From NCBI RefSeq assembly GCF_009299485.1, contig NZ_WBSO01000008.1, positions 1-38,536 of the forward strand: DNA of 38,536 nucleotides, read 5' to 3'. The notes under the pieces were generated by a model, which ran no database searches, was not told where the DNA came from, and saw only the letters and a program-made list of their open reading frames with translations. The translations under genes were made by a program, and so were the position numbers. How positions within the stretch are numbered: the first letter of the stretch is position 1; each line of letters opens with the position of its first letter. The DNA is from Bifidobacterium apri (GTDB lineage Bacteria > Actinomycetota > Actinomycetes > Actinomycetales > Bifidobacteriaceae). This document shows positions 1-8,498 of this stretch, in pieces.

Positions 1-1248
1 CCACCCTGGTGTGCTGCGGCGTCGTCAGATGTGTCTAAGCGACCGGCGCTCGCCTCAATCCTCGGCCCCGCTTTCGTCGCGGCGGTCGCTTACGTCGACC
101 CCGGCAATGTGGCGGCGAACATCACATCGGGCGCCCGATACGGCTATCTGCTGGTGTGGGTGCTGGTGCTGGCGAATCTGATGAGCGTACTGATCCAGTA
201 TCAAAGCGCGAAACTCGGCATTGTGACAGGCAAATCGTTGCCGCAGATCTTGGGGGAGCGGATGAGCGATGCCGGCAGGTACATGTTCTTCATGCAGGCC
301 GAGGTGATTGCGATTGCGACGGATCTTGCCGAGGTCATCGGCGGGGCGATCGCGCTGAGGTTGTTGTTCGGTCTGCCATTGTTCTGGGGCGGCTGCGTTA
401 TCGGCGCGGTGTCAACGGTGCTGTTGTGGTTCCAAGGTGGCCGCACGCATCGCGTGTTTGAGAAGATCGTTATCGCGATGCTGATGGTGATTACGTTTGG
501 GTTCATTGCCGGGTTGTTTGTCGATCCGCCGAATGGCGGCGATGTGCTTGCCGGTTTGGTTCCGCGGTTCCGTGGTGCGGATTCTGTGTTGATGGCATCG
601 TCGATTCTGGGTGCGACGGTTATGCCGCACGCGATTTATTTGCATTCCACGCTGGTGAATGACCATTATGCTCCCGGTGAGGAGAAGCCGGATACCAAGC
701 AGTTGCTGCGTGGATCGAAGATTGATGTGGTGTGGGCGCTCGCATTGGCGGGCACGGTAAACCTTGCGCTGCTCGTGCTGGCTGCGAACTCGCTGTATGG
801 CATGAAGGGAACGGACACCATCGAAGGTGCGCAGCATGCGATCGAGCTGGCGCTTGGCCCTGCGGTTGGAACGATTTTCTCGATTGGCTTGCTTGCTTCG
901 TCATTGTCTTCCACGTCGGTGGGCACGTATGCCGGTTCGGAGATTATGCGCGGATTGTTGCATATTCATGCGCCGATGTGGGCATGTCGTGTGGTGACGT
1001 TGGTTCCGGCGCTGGTGGTGCTGTGGTTTTCTGCGAATCCGACGTACGCGTTGGTGATTGGCCAAGTGGTGTTGTCGATTGGTATTCCATTCGCGATTAT
1101 CCCGTTGATGCGCTATACGCGTGACCGGGAGTTGATGGGGGAATATCGTGACGGCATGGTCAAGCATGTGGTGTTTTTGCTGGTTGCCGTGCTGATTATC
1201 GCGTTGAACGTGGTGCTGGTCTATCTCACGATGACTGGTCAGAACTGA
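1..1248 (+). CDS. NRAMP-family divalent metal (Mn2+/Fe2+) transporter, 5' end cut by window edge
   Basis: Proton-coupled uptake of Mn2+ or Fe2+ across the cytoplasmic membrane is the usual role of this family. The protein shows the TM1 metal-binding motif DPGN (in AYVDPGNVAAN) and the TM6 motif MPHA (in TVMPHAIYLHS), the two half-helix motifs that hold the metal, and about eleven hydrophobic segments ending at ITGQN-like C terminus. The reading frame is open from base 1, so the GTG at 31 need not be the start; the real start is probably outside the window. Family members are around 400-450 residues and the visible 405 or more fit a nearly complete protein. No terminator is obvious after the stop. 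Identity as NRAMP is secure; the metal is inferred. Confidence 0.9.
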   Translation, partial: PPWCAAASSDVSKRPALASILGPAFVAAVAYVDPGNVAANITSGARYGYLLVWVLVLANLMSVLIQYQSAKLGIVTGKSLPQILGERMSDAGRYMFFMQAEVIAIATDLAEVIGGAIALRLLFGLPLFWGGCVIGAVSTVLLWFQGGRTHRVFEKIVIAMLMVITFGFIAGLFVDPPNGGDVLAGLVPRFRGADSVLMASSILGATVMPHAIYLHSTLVNDHYAPGEEKPDTKQLLRGSKIDVVWALALAGTVNLALLVLAANSLYGMKGTDTIEGAQHAIELALGPAVGTIFSIGLLASSLSSTSVGTYAGSEIMRGLLHIHAPMWACRVVTLVPALVVLWFSANPTYALVIGQVVLSIGIPFAIIPLMRYTRDRELMGEYRDGMVKHVVFLLVAVLIIALNVVLVYLTMTGQN

Positions 1249-1411
1249 GACAAGCGTGCCCGCCCGATATCGGCTGTTTTGAGGGAATCGACTGGTTCGC
1301 GAGTCTTGATGCGGCTCGGTATGGCAGCTTCAAGAGGCCAGAGCACTCCAGAGCGATTTCGTGCCTGTGCCGGTAGCTGGTATTTCCGGTATTCGAGATT
1401 CAGCGGATGCG

Positions 1412-1584
1412 TATCTCGCATATCTGTAGTACTTCGCGGAACGTATCTTCGCTATCTGTGTGCATAATCGTTCGTATCGCGAGTATGGGCCGCGGAAAAA
1501 CAACAGTGCTATTGCAGGTATCGGATGCCAACGAACACAGATAAGCGAGATACCTTGCGGGAAGTACTACAGATACCGTAGATA
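1412..1584. repeat. Long-palindrome element, copy A (173 bp)
   Basis: A 41-bp left arm (1421-1461) is nearly the reverse complement of a right arm (1535-1575), with weaker pairing out to the ends and a loop of about 73 bases. The ends are TATCT and AGATA. Two elements of almost the same length and end sequence lie at 33882-34054 and 35322-35495. This element fills most of the gap between the NRAMP and MFS genes; I see no gene in the rest of 1249-1667. Confidence 0.75.
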
Positions 1585-1667
1585 GCAGACGAAACATGCT
1601 GGTATCTCGTTGTATCACATGGGCGTCGAGAGTATGACTCCAGCCTGGCCGCTGCGCCGTCGTCGGC

Positions 1668-3686
1668 TCAATCCCCGGCGCCGCCGTGCAGCCGCATCCG
1701 GTTGATTGCGTACTGTGCCGCTTCCCTTGCCGATCCGGCGCCTTGGCCGTGCACGCCGAACATGACGAGCAGCAGCTGCGCGAATACAAAGCAGGCGCTG
1801 ATGCGCAGCGTCCATTTCACGCCGTCGATGTTGGCGAGTGTCGCGTTCAGCCCGCCGGCCTGGAACACACGTGTCAGGGTTTCCATGGTGATGACCATCA
1901 CGGGCGCGCCGATTGCGCCGGCGATTTGCCGTACCGTGTTGGTGACGGCCGACCCGGCGGATACCTCTTGTCTTGCCAGGCAGTTGAGTGACCATGTGGT
2001 GACGGGCATGAGTACGAGCCCCATGCCGATTTGGCGGGTGAATTGTGAGATGGACACCCACCAAATCCACGTATCGGTGCCGATCATGCTCATCATGATG
2101 GTGCCGATGAGCAGTGTTGCCGATCCAACGAGCGCGACGGGCCGTGCTCCGAAGCGGTCAAGCAGCCTGCCTCCGCAGAATTGTGCAATGCACTGGCCGA
2201 TAGCGCCTGGCAGCATGATCAAGCCGCTCATGGTTGCGCTGTATCCGCGGTCGTTCTGGATATACAGCGGAATAATCACCATGATCGAACTGAATGCGAA
2301 GAAGCTGAGTGCGGCGCAGATGGTGCCTACGGTGAAACTTGTGTTGCGCAGTACACCGAGGTCGAGCAGTGCAGGCCGCGGTGCGGAGGAGGGGTGGGGC
2401 ACCTGTTTCGATTTGCTTGACGTCGCTGGGGCGGTTGTCCCCCTGTTCGAGCGCTTTGCAGCCTCTTGGGCCGGTGTAGCCGTTCCGCCGCCTGTTGCCG
2501 TATGTTCGGCAGTTGTGCCGGCAGTCGTTTCCACAACCGCACCTGTTTCCGATGCCGGAACCGCCGGAACCGCCGGAATAGGTGCGCCTTCAGCAGCATT
2601 ATCCGCGCGTTCCCATGCCCGATATGCGGCAGCCATGTGAATTTGCCGCATGACGAACCAGATGATGCCGGCTATGCCGATCACTATTGGCAGCCAGACG
2701 AGTGGATGCGTGAACGCGTGGGCTTCGATATTGGTGAAGCCGAACATCAGCCCGCCGAACCCGAAAATGGAGAGGCTCACGGAGAAGAAGTCCGCTTTCG
2801 TATTGCGGTCGGTGGCTCCGAAGTTGTGTAATCCGAAGAAGGCGAGCAGCACCGAGGCCACGCCGATGACTGTCAGCGTCATGAAAATCGAACGCCACCC
2901 GTTCGCATCGGTCTGCCACCCGCCGATAACTGGTCCGATGGCGGGCGCGACGCTCATCGCCATACCGACGGTTCCCATGGCGAATCCGCGGCGGGAAAGC
3001 GGGTAGATGGAGAATACGGTAATCTGCAGAACCGGCCACATGACGCCGGTACCGATGGCTTCGAGGATTCGTCCGAGGAGCACGATGACGAATGTCGGTC
3101 CGAGCCAGGCGAGTACTGAACCGATCGTGAATACGATCATGGAGGTGATGACGATCTGCCGCGTGGTGAACCGTCGTGTGAGGTATGCGGTGAGCGGCAC
3201 CATAACGCCCATAACCAGTTGGAACACGGAGGTAAGCCACTGTCCGGTGGTGACGCTGATGTGGAAATCCTCCACGATGGTAGGCAGTGCGGAGCTGAGT
3301 TGAAGCTGGGTGAAATTGCCGACGAAGGTGATGAAAGTGAGGATGATGAGCGAGATGAGTGCGGTTCTGCTCAGATGCCCGTCCACGTATGCTTCTGCGG
3401 AGTTGAGCGGTTTGTCCACGTCTTTGCCGATTTTCTTGCCGATTCGTTTGGCGCGGATTCGCTGGTTCGTTGGCTTGCTGTCCTGTTCGCCGTTTTCGGC
3501 GCAGTTGCGCTGACCGGTTCGTTCTCCGCCGACTTGATTCGTCGCATTGCACTCCGCGTCCTGATCCGCCACGTTCCAGCTGCCGTTGTTTTCTTCAGCC
3601 GAGTCCCGGCTGTCCACGGATTGCCGCCTGTCGTCGTCTCTCCTGCTCACTGCCTCACCTGTTTCGCCAGTCCATCGCCACGTCAT
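1668..3686 (-). CDS. MFS drug/proton antiporter, DHA2 (EmrB/QacA-like) type with 14 membrane segments
   Basis: Likely an efflux pump in the cytoplasmic membrane. The 672-residue product has the DHA2 motif C in the fifth helix region (VAPAIGPVIGGWQTD), a motif-A-like loop (AYLTRRFTTRQIV) and a typical conserved stretch LGRILEAIGTGVMWPVLQ. Two features are odd: an Ala/Pro/Thr-rich hydrophilic insert of roughly 70 residues in the middle (about residues 370-440), and a long polar basic N-terminal tail of about 105 residues before the first helix. The start is uncertain because no good ribosome site precedes the ATG at 3686; a GTG or ATG further in may be used. Substrate cannot be read from the sequence. 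It is convergent with the NRAMP gene and is probably a single-gene unit. Confidence 0.85.
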   Translation of the reverse strand: MTWRWTGETGEAVSRRDDDRRQSVDSRDSAEENNGSWNVADQDAECNATNQVGGERTGQRNCAENGEQDSKPTNQRIRAKRIGKKIGKDVDKPLNSAEAYVDGHLSRTALISLIILTFITFVGNFTQLQLSSALPTIVEDFHISVTTGQWLTSVFQLVMGVMVPLTAYLTRRFTTRQIVITSMIVFTIGSVLAWLGPTFVIVLLGRILEAIGTGVMWPVLQITVFSIYPLSRRGFAMGTVGMAMSVAPAIGPVIGGWQTDANGWRSIFMTLTVIGVASVLLAFFGLHNFGATDRNTKADFFSVSLSIFGFGGLMFGFTNIEAHAFTHPLVWLPIVIGIAGIIWFVMRQIHMAAAYRAWERADNAAEGAPIPAVPAVPASETGAVVETTAGTTAEHTATGGGTATPAQEAAKRSNRGTTAPATSSKSKQVPHPSSAPRPALLDLGVLRNTSFTVGTICAALSFFAFSSIMVIIPLYIQNDRGYSATMSGLIMLPGAIGQCIAQFCGGRLLDRFGARPVALVGSATLLIGTIMMSMIGTDTWIWWVSISQFTRQIGMGLVLMPVTTWSLNCLARQEVSAGSAVTNTVRQIAGAIGAPVMVITMETLTRVFQAGGLNATLANIDGVKWTLRISACFVFAQLLLVMFGVHGQGAGSAREAAQYAINRMRLHGGAGD

Positions 3687-3770
3687 GCGGCGCCGTTCCC
3701 GGGTGACGCCGCTTGTGCTGTCTGATTGCTCTTGGAACTATTCATGATAGTCGGGTCGCCGCACAAACAT

Positions 3771-3815
3771 CAGTGGGCGGCTGCCCGAGCCTTATGCCCG
3801 AGCAGCCGCCCACTG
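3771..3815 (-). terminator. Hairpin downstream of the priming transferase
   Basis: A perfect 14-bp stem (3771-3784 with 3802-3815, loop 17) lies between the stop of the priming transferase gene at 3944 and the MFS gene start. The following minus-strand bases are only partly T-rich, so it is a probable rather than a classical intrinsic terminator. Confidence 0.55.
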
Positions 3816-3943
3816 GAAGCGATGGCGGAATGCCGTGATGCGTCCCCTTCCCGGCGCGTCAAGACTCCCGCAAGAGTGTGATGGAATCGAACCGGTTTGC
3901 CGAGATTTCAGCTATACGACAGCTTCGATTCCGATTGACTGAA

Positions 3944-5671
3944 TCAGTAAGATCCCGTGCCCTTCAAGACTGCCGACACCGTCTTGAACAGTATCGCGAT
4001 GTCGCCGGTAAGCGACCAGTTCTCGACGTAGGAGACATCAAGACGCTCGGATTCTTCTTGGTTCAGATCGCTGCGTCCCGAAACCTGCCATGGCCCGGTG
4101 ATGCCGGGCTTGACGAGCAGACGGGTGGAGTACAGCGCGTTGTATTCGTCGACCTCATACTGCTGTTGCGGTCGTGGTCCAACCAAGCTCATATCACCTT
4201 TGAAAACATTGAAGAATTGTGGGAATTCGTCCAATGATGTCTTGCGGATGAAATGGCCGAATTTGGTGATACGTGGGTCATCCTTTGGCTTGAACAGGAT
4301 GCCGTGTTCAGCGCCCATCTCCTGGGCAAGTTTCTTGTCTTCCTTGTCCGCGTTGACGCGCATGGACCGGAATTTGTAAAGCGTGAACGGTTTGCCGTAC
4401 AGGCCGATGCGTTGCTGCGTGTAAATCGCAGGGCCGCCGTCCTCGTGATGTACGCGGAATGCCACATATGCCATGATTGGCGAGCTGATGATGATGGCAA
4501 CCGCCGAAAGAATGATGTCGAAGACACGCTTGAGAATCCTGGTTTTCAGGCTGTATTGTGGCAGATATGCGGTCAGCACTGGCAAAGATGTCTCATTACG
4601 CATATTGAGAGTTGCACAGCCGATATCCGCGACTTTCGTGGTCAAGGCAAGCTCGATACCCATGGATTCTACTGCCAGTGAGAGTGTGCGCATGGTTTCC
4701 GAATCGCGGGTGAGTACATCGCTGATGAGTACGGTCTGTGCATTGAGTTGTTTCGCAGCTTGTGGCAGATGGGAGTTGAGCGGTAGCACCTTGAGTTGCC
4801 GCTCGAAGTCGGTTTGTGCTTCGAATGGCACGGAAATGAGATGCTGAGGTGAGTCTGCACCGGTGGTTTTGCTGATAGCTGCGACGGGGCAGACTGCGAT
4901 GGGCTCGTAACCGAGGGAGTTGTTCCTTCCGAGGTTGGCGATGGTTTCGCGAATCCCGTCAGGGGAGGCGACAATGACGGTCGGATAGTTGTACTCGCCG
5001 TTCCTTCGGTTGCGGTGGAGTGATCGGCGCATCAGCCAGCGTTCGATGATTAACAGCAGTAACGTGACAATCGGCACCAGGAAGGTGAAGGTGCGGGGGA
5101 TACCCAGTTTAAAGATGTACGTTGCGGTGCACAGCATGACGAAATTCAGCAGCTGGGCGTTGATGAGCTTGGTGTACAGTTCGTAGCCTTCGCCCATGGT
5201 GTGTCGCTCGTAGCTCTTGCACAGGTACAGGCAGATTAGGTTTGAGACGCACACAATCGCAAGGAATCCGACGATCCCGTCGATTGGCTCGTGGCTGGCA
5301 AGCAGCGAGTGGTATGCGTCGCGGTTGAACAGGAATACCAAGCAGCATGCAAGCAGCACCATTACGGTGTCGAGCACGACAAGTGTTGCGTTGTACACGT
5401 ACCGCCAACGGGGAATCGTATACCCTAGTGGTGGATGGGAGTTGCCGGTGCGATGTAGAACGCCTTGATCGTCGGGTGTGAAATAGGATCCATCGAAGAA
5501 CGATGTTTCGGCGTTTCGATTGGATGACTCGCTCCTGATGGTCTGTTTTCGGTAGTCGGCAGTGGACGCGGCTGTACGATGCTTGTCTTTCGTGACCGGA
5601 GGCGCGGGAATGTCCTGCTCTCGTCGGTCATGGGACTGCGTGGTTGTTGTAGAGCCTTCCCGAACTGGCAT
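3944..5671 (-). CDS. Polyprenyl-phosphate sugar-1-phosphate transferase (EPS priming glycosyltransferase)
   Basis: Starts exopolysaccharide repeat-unit synthesis by moving a sugar-1-phosphate from a nucleotide sugar to undecaprenyl phosphate at the inner membrane. The 575-residue protein has a polar N-terminal tail of about 90 residues, a block of four or five membrane segments, a CoA-binding/Rossmann-like central region, one more membrane helix (FDIILSAVAIIISSPIMAYV) and the C-terminal catalytic domain with YKFRSM, KTSLDEFPQFFNVFKGDMSL, VGPRP and KPGITGPWQVSGRS. This is the WbaP/CpsE architecture at full length. The ATG at 5671 has AGGAGA about 10 bases upstream. A run of 12 G lies 40-51 bases upstream (see separate entry). 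It is divergent from the phosphatase gene at 6090 and opens the EPS locus. Confidence 0.92.
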   Translation of the reverse strand: MPVREGSTTTTQSHDRREQDIPAPPVTKDKHRTAASTADYRKQTIRSESSNRNAETSFFDGSYFTPDDQGVLHRTGNSHPPLGYTIPRWRYVYNATLVVLDTVMVLLACCLVFLFNRDAYHSLLASHEPIDGIVGFLAIVCVSNLICLYLCKSYERHTMGEGYELYTKLINAQLLNFVMLCTATYIFKLGIPRTFTFLVPIVTLLLLIIERWLMRRSLHRNRRNGEYNYPTVIVASPDGIRETIANLGRNNSLGYEPIAVCPVAAISKTTGADSPQHLISVPFEAQTDFERQLKVLPLNSHLPQAAKQLNAQTVLISDVLTRDSETMRTLSLAVESMGIELALTTKVADIGCATLNMRNETSLPVLTAYLPQYSLKTRILKRVFDIILSAVAIIISSPIMAYVAFRVHHEDGGPAIYTQQRIGLYGKPFTLYKFRSMRVNADKEDKKLAQEMGAEHGILFKPKDDPRITKFGHFIRKTSLDEFPQFFNVFKGDMSLVGPRPQQQYEVDEYNALYSTRLLVKPGITGPWQVSGRSDLNQEESERLDVSYVENWSLTGDIAILFKTVSAVLKGTGSY

Positions 5672-5710
5672 CTTCTGTCGTCTCCTGTTCTCAAGTGTCT
5701 TGTTATGCCT

Positions 5711-5722
5711 CCCCCCCCCCCC
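5711..5722 (-). repeat. Homopolymer of 12 G (minus strand) upstream of the EPS priming gene
   Basis: The plus strand has 12 consecutive C; on the coding strand of the priming transferase this is a 12-G run in its leader. Seven bases further upstream is an ATG (first base 5729). With 12 G this ATG opens an 8-codon peptide ending in TAA; with 11 or 14 G it would run in frame into the transferase; with 13 G it would enter another frame. Runs this long are prone to slippage, so this is a candidate phase-variation tract. It could equally act by changing promoter or leader spacing. Confidence 0.6.
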
Positions 5723-5743
5723 TATCCATGCTTAAGATGACAT

Positions 5744-5777
5744 GAACCGGTTCGTTATCGATGGGCCAAACCGGTTT
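5744..5777. promoter_or_regulatory. Two CCGGTT-centred palindromes, possible operator pair
   Basis: GAACCGGTTC (5744-5753) and AAACCGGTTT (5768-5777) are two perfect 10-bp palindromes with centres 24 bp apart, in the intergenic region between the divergent priming transferase and phosphatase genes. A similar GAACCGGTTT sits at 3889-3898, just past the end of the transferase gene. Paired palindromes near two helical turns apart suggest a repressor site; no regulator is identified. Confidence 0.35.
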
Positions 5778-6089
5778 GCGGGGCAAACGGCATGTTCTGC
5801 GGTCGAGTATACCCTGACCCTGAACGAGAATTGGGGAAGCTCTGCATGTTTGCGATATCAATCCAACACATTCCTCTGCAATGTTGTTTCATCCATCGTG
5901 AAAAGTGTTTCAAAATGCGTTGCAGACCATAATCCCAGCCTTTGGGAGCCAGACGATATTTCGCACTCCTCGAATCCAGCTGTGATATAGCCCTTGCGGG
6001 AAACTGTGCAAAGACGTGTCGCCCCGGTAGAATGGTGGCTTATAGGTCTTCCCCCAAGAAGACCCTTAGCCGCGTAAAGGATAGGTCGT
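5778..6089. other. Intergenic region of the divergent EPS genes
   Basis: About 310 bases with no convincing gene. It must hold the promoter of the phosphatase gene. The short reading frames here lack ribosome sites and resemble nothing I know. Confidence 0.5.
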
Positions 6090-6698
6090 ATGCAGATTGT
6101 GTTCGTGTGCACCGGTAATATTTGCCGCTCGCCCATGGGCGAGTTGCTGTTGTCCCGCTACCTTTCCGGCACGTCCATCACGGTGAGCAGCGCCGGCACC
6201 AAGGGCTTGCCCATGCATCCCATCGATCCGTCGAGCGCCCGGCTCATGTCCAGCATTGGCATTGATTCCAGTGGCTTCCGTTCGCGGCGTCTGACCAGAC
6301 AAATCGCGCAGGAGGCCGATTTGATTCTTTGTTTCGAGGCGGTTCAGCGCAAAGATATTGTCACCGTCGCCCCCACGGCCGTCCGTTACACGTTCGTGCT
6401 TACGGAATTCGCCGCGCTGTGCCAATATTGCGCGGAACACGGCATGGTGCAAGGTCGCACCATCCAAGAGCGGTTGGAATCGGTGATTCATCTGGCGCCG
6501 ATGGTCCGCCCGATGCTTCCGTCGTCCAAAGATATCGAAGATCCGCATGGTAAGGAATTCGACAAGTTCCGTCTTGCGGCGAACCAAACCAATGCTGCGT
6601 TGCGCACGATTCTTACCAGCATGCGCAAACATTACGGCGTCGGGGCTGCCCCACAGCGTACGCAGATTATGTGGCAGGGGCTTGCTGCAACCGTCTGA
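6090..6698 (+). CDS. Low-molecular-weight protein tyrosine phosphatase (Wzb-like)
   Basis: Cytoplasmic phosphatase; relatives in capsule and EPS loci dephosphorylate the chain-length tyrosine kinase. The P-loop CTGNICRSP gives nucleophile Cys7 and Arg13 (CX5R), followed by the usual SAGT strand, and the acid loop has Asp151 in DIEDPHG. The product is 202 residues, longer than the usual 150-170, with an extra stretch around residues 100-140. ATG 6090 has AAAGGAT about 8 bases before it. No Wzc-type kinase is visible in the window, so its partner must lie elsewhere or be absent. The EPS role is inferred from the neighbouring priming transferase. Confidence 0.88.
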   Translation: MQIVFVCTGNICRSPMGELLLSRYLSGTSITVSSAGTKGLPMHPIDPSSARLMSSIGIDSSGFRSRRLTRQIAQEADLILCFEAVQRKDIVTVAPTAVRYTFVLTEFAALCQYCAEHGMVQGRTIQERLESVIHLAPMVRPMLPSSKDIEDPHGKEFDKFRLAANQTNAALRTILTSMRKHYGVGAAPQRTQIMWQGLAATV

Positions 6699-6980
6699 AA
6701 CGGATTGCCGCTTGTGCTTGTCAGTGCCTCGGTCGGGCTACGCGTATTGGCGGCGGCAGTACATTTGGTCGGCACTTGGGTTTGCTTCATGGCAGAACGT
6801 CGTTTCGTGAGACTTCTGTAACATCGTCTGTCGTGTGTGCCGTTGGTGCACTAAGGTGGTCGCATGCCGCTTCCGGGGAGTTCGCGGCAGAACAGCGCAG
6901 CGATTACGCAGAAAACAGTGCGGAGTTGTGCGGGGAATTTCGCGTTTGCGGAATCGCCGAATCAGGAAACGAGGTATGGC

Positions 6981-8078
6981 ATGGGTGATGTCCAGCAGCT
7001 GTATGACCAGGTCGATACTGATCAGGATTTGTACAGCGATTGGCAGCGTGAGGATTCCCTGCGCGCACGCCCGTTTTTCGCTTTCCTGTGGCTGGTCACG
7101 CTTGGGGTACTTGGCGTGATGGTCTTGCGGATGACTCCCAACGGATTGGACGGCAAGAAGTACATTCCGGTGGTCGTCGCGTTCGTTCCGTGGATGGCCG
7201 GCATTTCAGTCATCGCGTTGTTGTGCGCGCTGATCGGTCGGCGCCGGGCGCTTGCCGTGGTGTGCACGCTGTGTTTGCTGACCCAGCTGTGCTGGCATTG
7301 GGGGTATGTGTGGACGTCGGATGAGCGCACCCATGAGCTGCCGGCGGTATCAAGCCTTACAGGGAGTACCACGGACCGGTATGCGCGTGTGATGACCTTG
7401 AACACCAAGAATGGTCTCGCAGATGCGCAACAGATTGTGCGCGCGGTACGCGAGGAGCACGTTGAAGTGCTGACGTTGCAAGAGGCGAATGCCGGCTTGT
7501 TGCAGCGTTTGGCTGCCGCCGGGCTGGGTAATCTGCTGCCGTACTCGGTGGTGGCCCCGCCGAGCGGCCACGATAATGGCGGTGTGAATGTGTTGTACAC
7601 CGCCGCCCAACCGGTGAGCACCACGACCAATTTGATTGCCATTGAAGCGTCCAGCGTTCCTTCGGCGTGCGTGCGCATGGCGTCGAGGACGGTGTGTTTC
7701 GGCAGCGTGCACCCGTTTTCTCCGCGCCCGAGGAATCAGGGGCTGTGGAACAGCGGTCTTGACAGTATTGCGAAGCTGCAGTCGAACGCCCGGCTGTTCG
7801 TGCTGATGGGTGATTTCAACTCCACGTGGGATCATGCGAGTTTCCGTTTCCTGCTGGGCGACCGCTTTGTTGATGCCGGTGAGCAGAATGGTTCATGGTT
7901 CCATATGACATATCCGTCGAATATCACTTTGTTCGGTGGCCGACTCAAGGTGCCTTCGTTGGTTGAGATTGACCATATTGTGCATGATCGCAGTGTTGTG
8001 GTGGGGGATTTGGAAACGGTGACGATTGCCGGCTCCGACCACAAGGCCTTGCTTGGCACGCTTGATGTTGAGCAGTAA
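6981..8078 (+). CDS. Membrane-anchored endonuclease/exonuclease/phosphatase (EEP) family protein
   Basis: The 365-residue product has a short N-terminal cytoplasmic part, about three membrane helices (roughly residues 33-106) and then a DNase I/EEP-type metal-dependent hydrolase domain. Family motifs are visible: MTLNTKNG, the metal-binding Glu in LTLQEANAG, GDFNSTWDH, and the catalytic SDH in AGSDHKALLG. The domain would lie outside the membrane. I chose the ATG at 6981, which has GAGG 6 bases upstream; the frame is open further 5' but those residues are not family-like. Substrate is unknown: the fold covers nucleases, phosphodiesterases and lipid phosphatases. I see no other gene in the 282-base gap before it. 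Confidence 0.82.
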   Translation: MGDVQQLYDQVDTDQDLYSDWQREDSLRARPFFAFLWLVTLGVLGVMVLRMTPNGLDGKKYIPVVVAFVPWMAGISVIALLCALIGRRRALAVVCTLCLLTQLCWHWGYVWTSDERTHELPAVSSLTGSTTDRYARVMTLNTKNGLADAQQIVRAVREEHVEVLTLQEANAGLLQRLAAAGLGNLLPYSVVAPPSGHDNGGVNVLYTAAQPVSTTTNLIAIEASSVPSACVRMASRTVCFGSVHPFSPRPRNQGLWNSGLDSIAKLQSNARLFVLMGDFNSTWDHASFRFLLGDRFVDAGEQNGSWFHMTYPSNITLFGGRLKVPSLVEIDHIVHDRSVVVGDLETVTIAGSDHKALLGTLDVEQ

Positions 8079-8100
8079 ACAGGGGAGAACGAGACATTTC

Positions 8101-8117
8101 AATGCAAACGTTGCATT
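8101..8117. promoter_or_regulatory. LacI-family operator-like palindrome upstream of the alpha-amylase
   Basis: AATGCAAACGTTGCATT is an inverted repeat of AATGCAA around ACG, matching the general form of LacI/MalR-type operators (TGCAA with central CG). It lies about 380 bp before the amylase start and right after the EEP gene stop. Control of starch genes by MalR-like LacI regulators is known in bifidobacteria; the link here is inferred. Confidence 0.5.
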
Positions 8118-8159
8118 CCTGTATTCTCAAGTAATTTGCGAATATGCATGAAACGAATA

Positions 8160-8202
8160 TGTCATGTATGCAACAGCAATGGTGCATGTTGCATACATGA
8201 CA
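8160..8202. promoter_or_regulatory. 16-bp perfect inverted repeat
   Basis: TGTCATGTATGCAACA (8160-8175) and its exact complement (8187-8202) flank an 11-base loop. There is no T tract after it. It may end the EEP transcript or be a regulator site for the amylase; it shares the ATGCAA core with the operator-like site at 8101. Confidence 0.45.
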
Positions 8203-8498
8203 CAGCTATTTGCAGCACCGCCATGTCATGTTTCATGCAGGTCGTTCAACACGCCCGGCGTGTCGAAATCACTTTGGCAACACATTCGTCGTCAGTGTTG
8301 CGAACGGCGAGAAGCGTCAGATGCTTGCTGATGCAACTGTTTTCAGGCAAGCAACCATAGTTTCTGTAAGCGATTTCAGGCTTGTGCTCAGCATAGACTG
8401 AGACTGGTGCCAGACAACAGTGTCCGGCACTATTACAACATCAAAACCGCGGCATTCCATCGAGGCAATGCCCGGCTTCATCGAGTCAAGGAGGCTCA
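8203..8498. other. Leader region of the amylase with further small palindromes
   Basis: About 300 bases without a gene. It carries inverted repeats ACACGCC-C-GGCGTGT (8249-8263), GCAACAC/GTGTTGC (8277-8283 with 8295-8301) and a 10-bp near-perfect stem with a 4-base loop (8407-8416 with 8421-8430). These could be operators or leader hairpins. I could not fix a promoter. Confidence 0.4.

Noticed and set aside
1249..1411. Possible tRNA or small RNA gene after the NRAMP gene
   Set aside because: I found no cloverleaf or T-loop-like sequence here or anywhere else in the window that I could support.
1702..2640. 312-codon plus-strand frame across the MFS gene, and the 317-codon minus-strand frame at 2599-3552
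   Set aside because: Both overlap the MFS gene whose helices and motif C are clear; their products are of low complexity and match no family.
5425..5694. 89-codon minus-strand frame overlapping the start of the priming transferase
   Set aside because: Begins at a TTG without a ribosome site and its product matches nothing; the overlapping transferase is certain.
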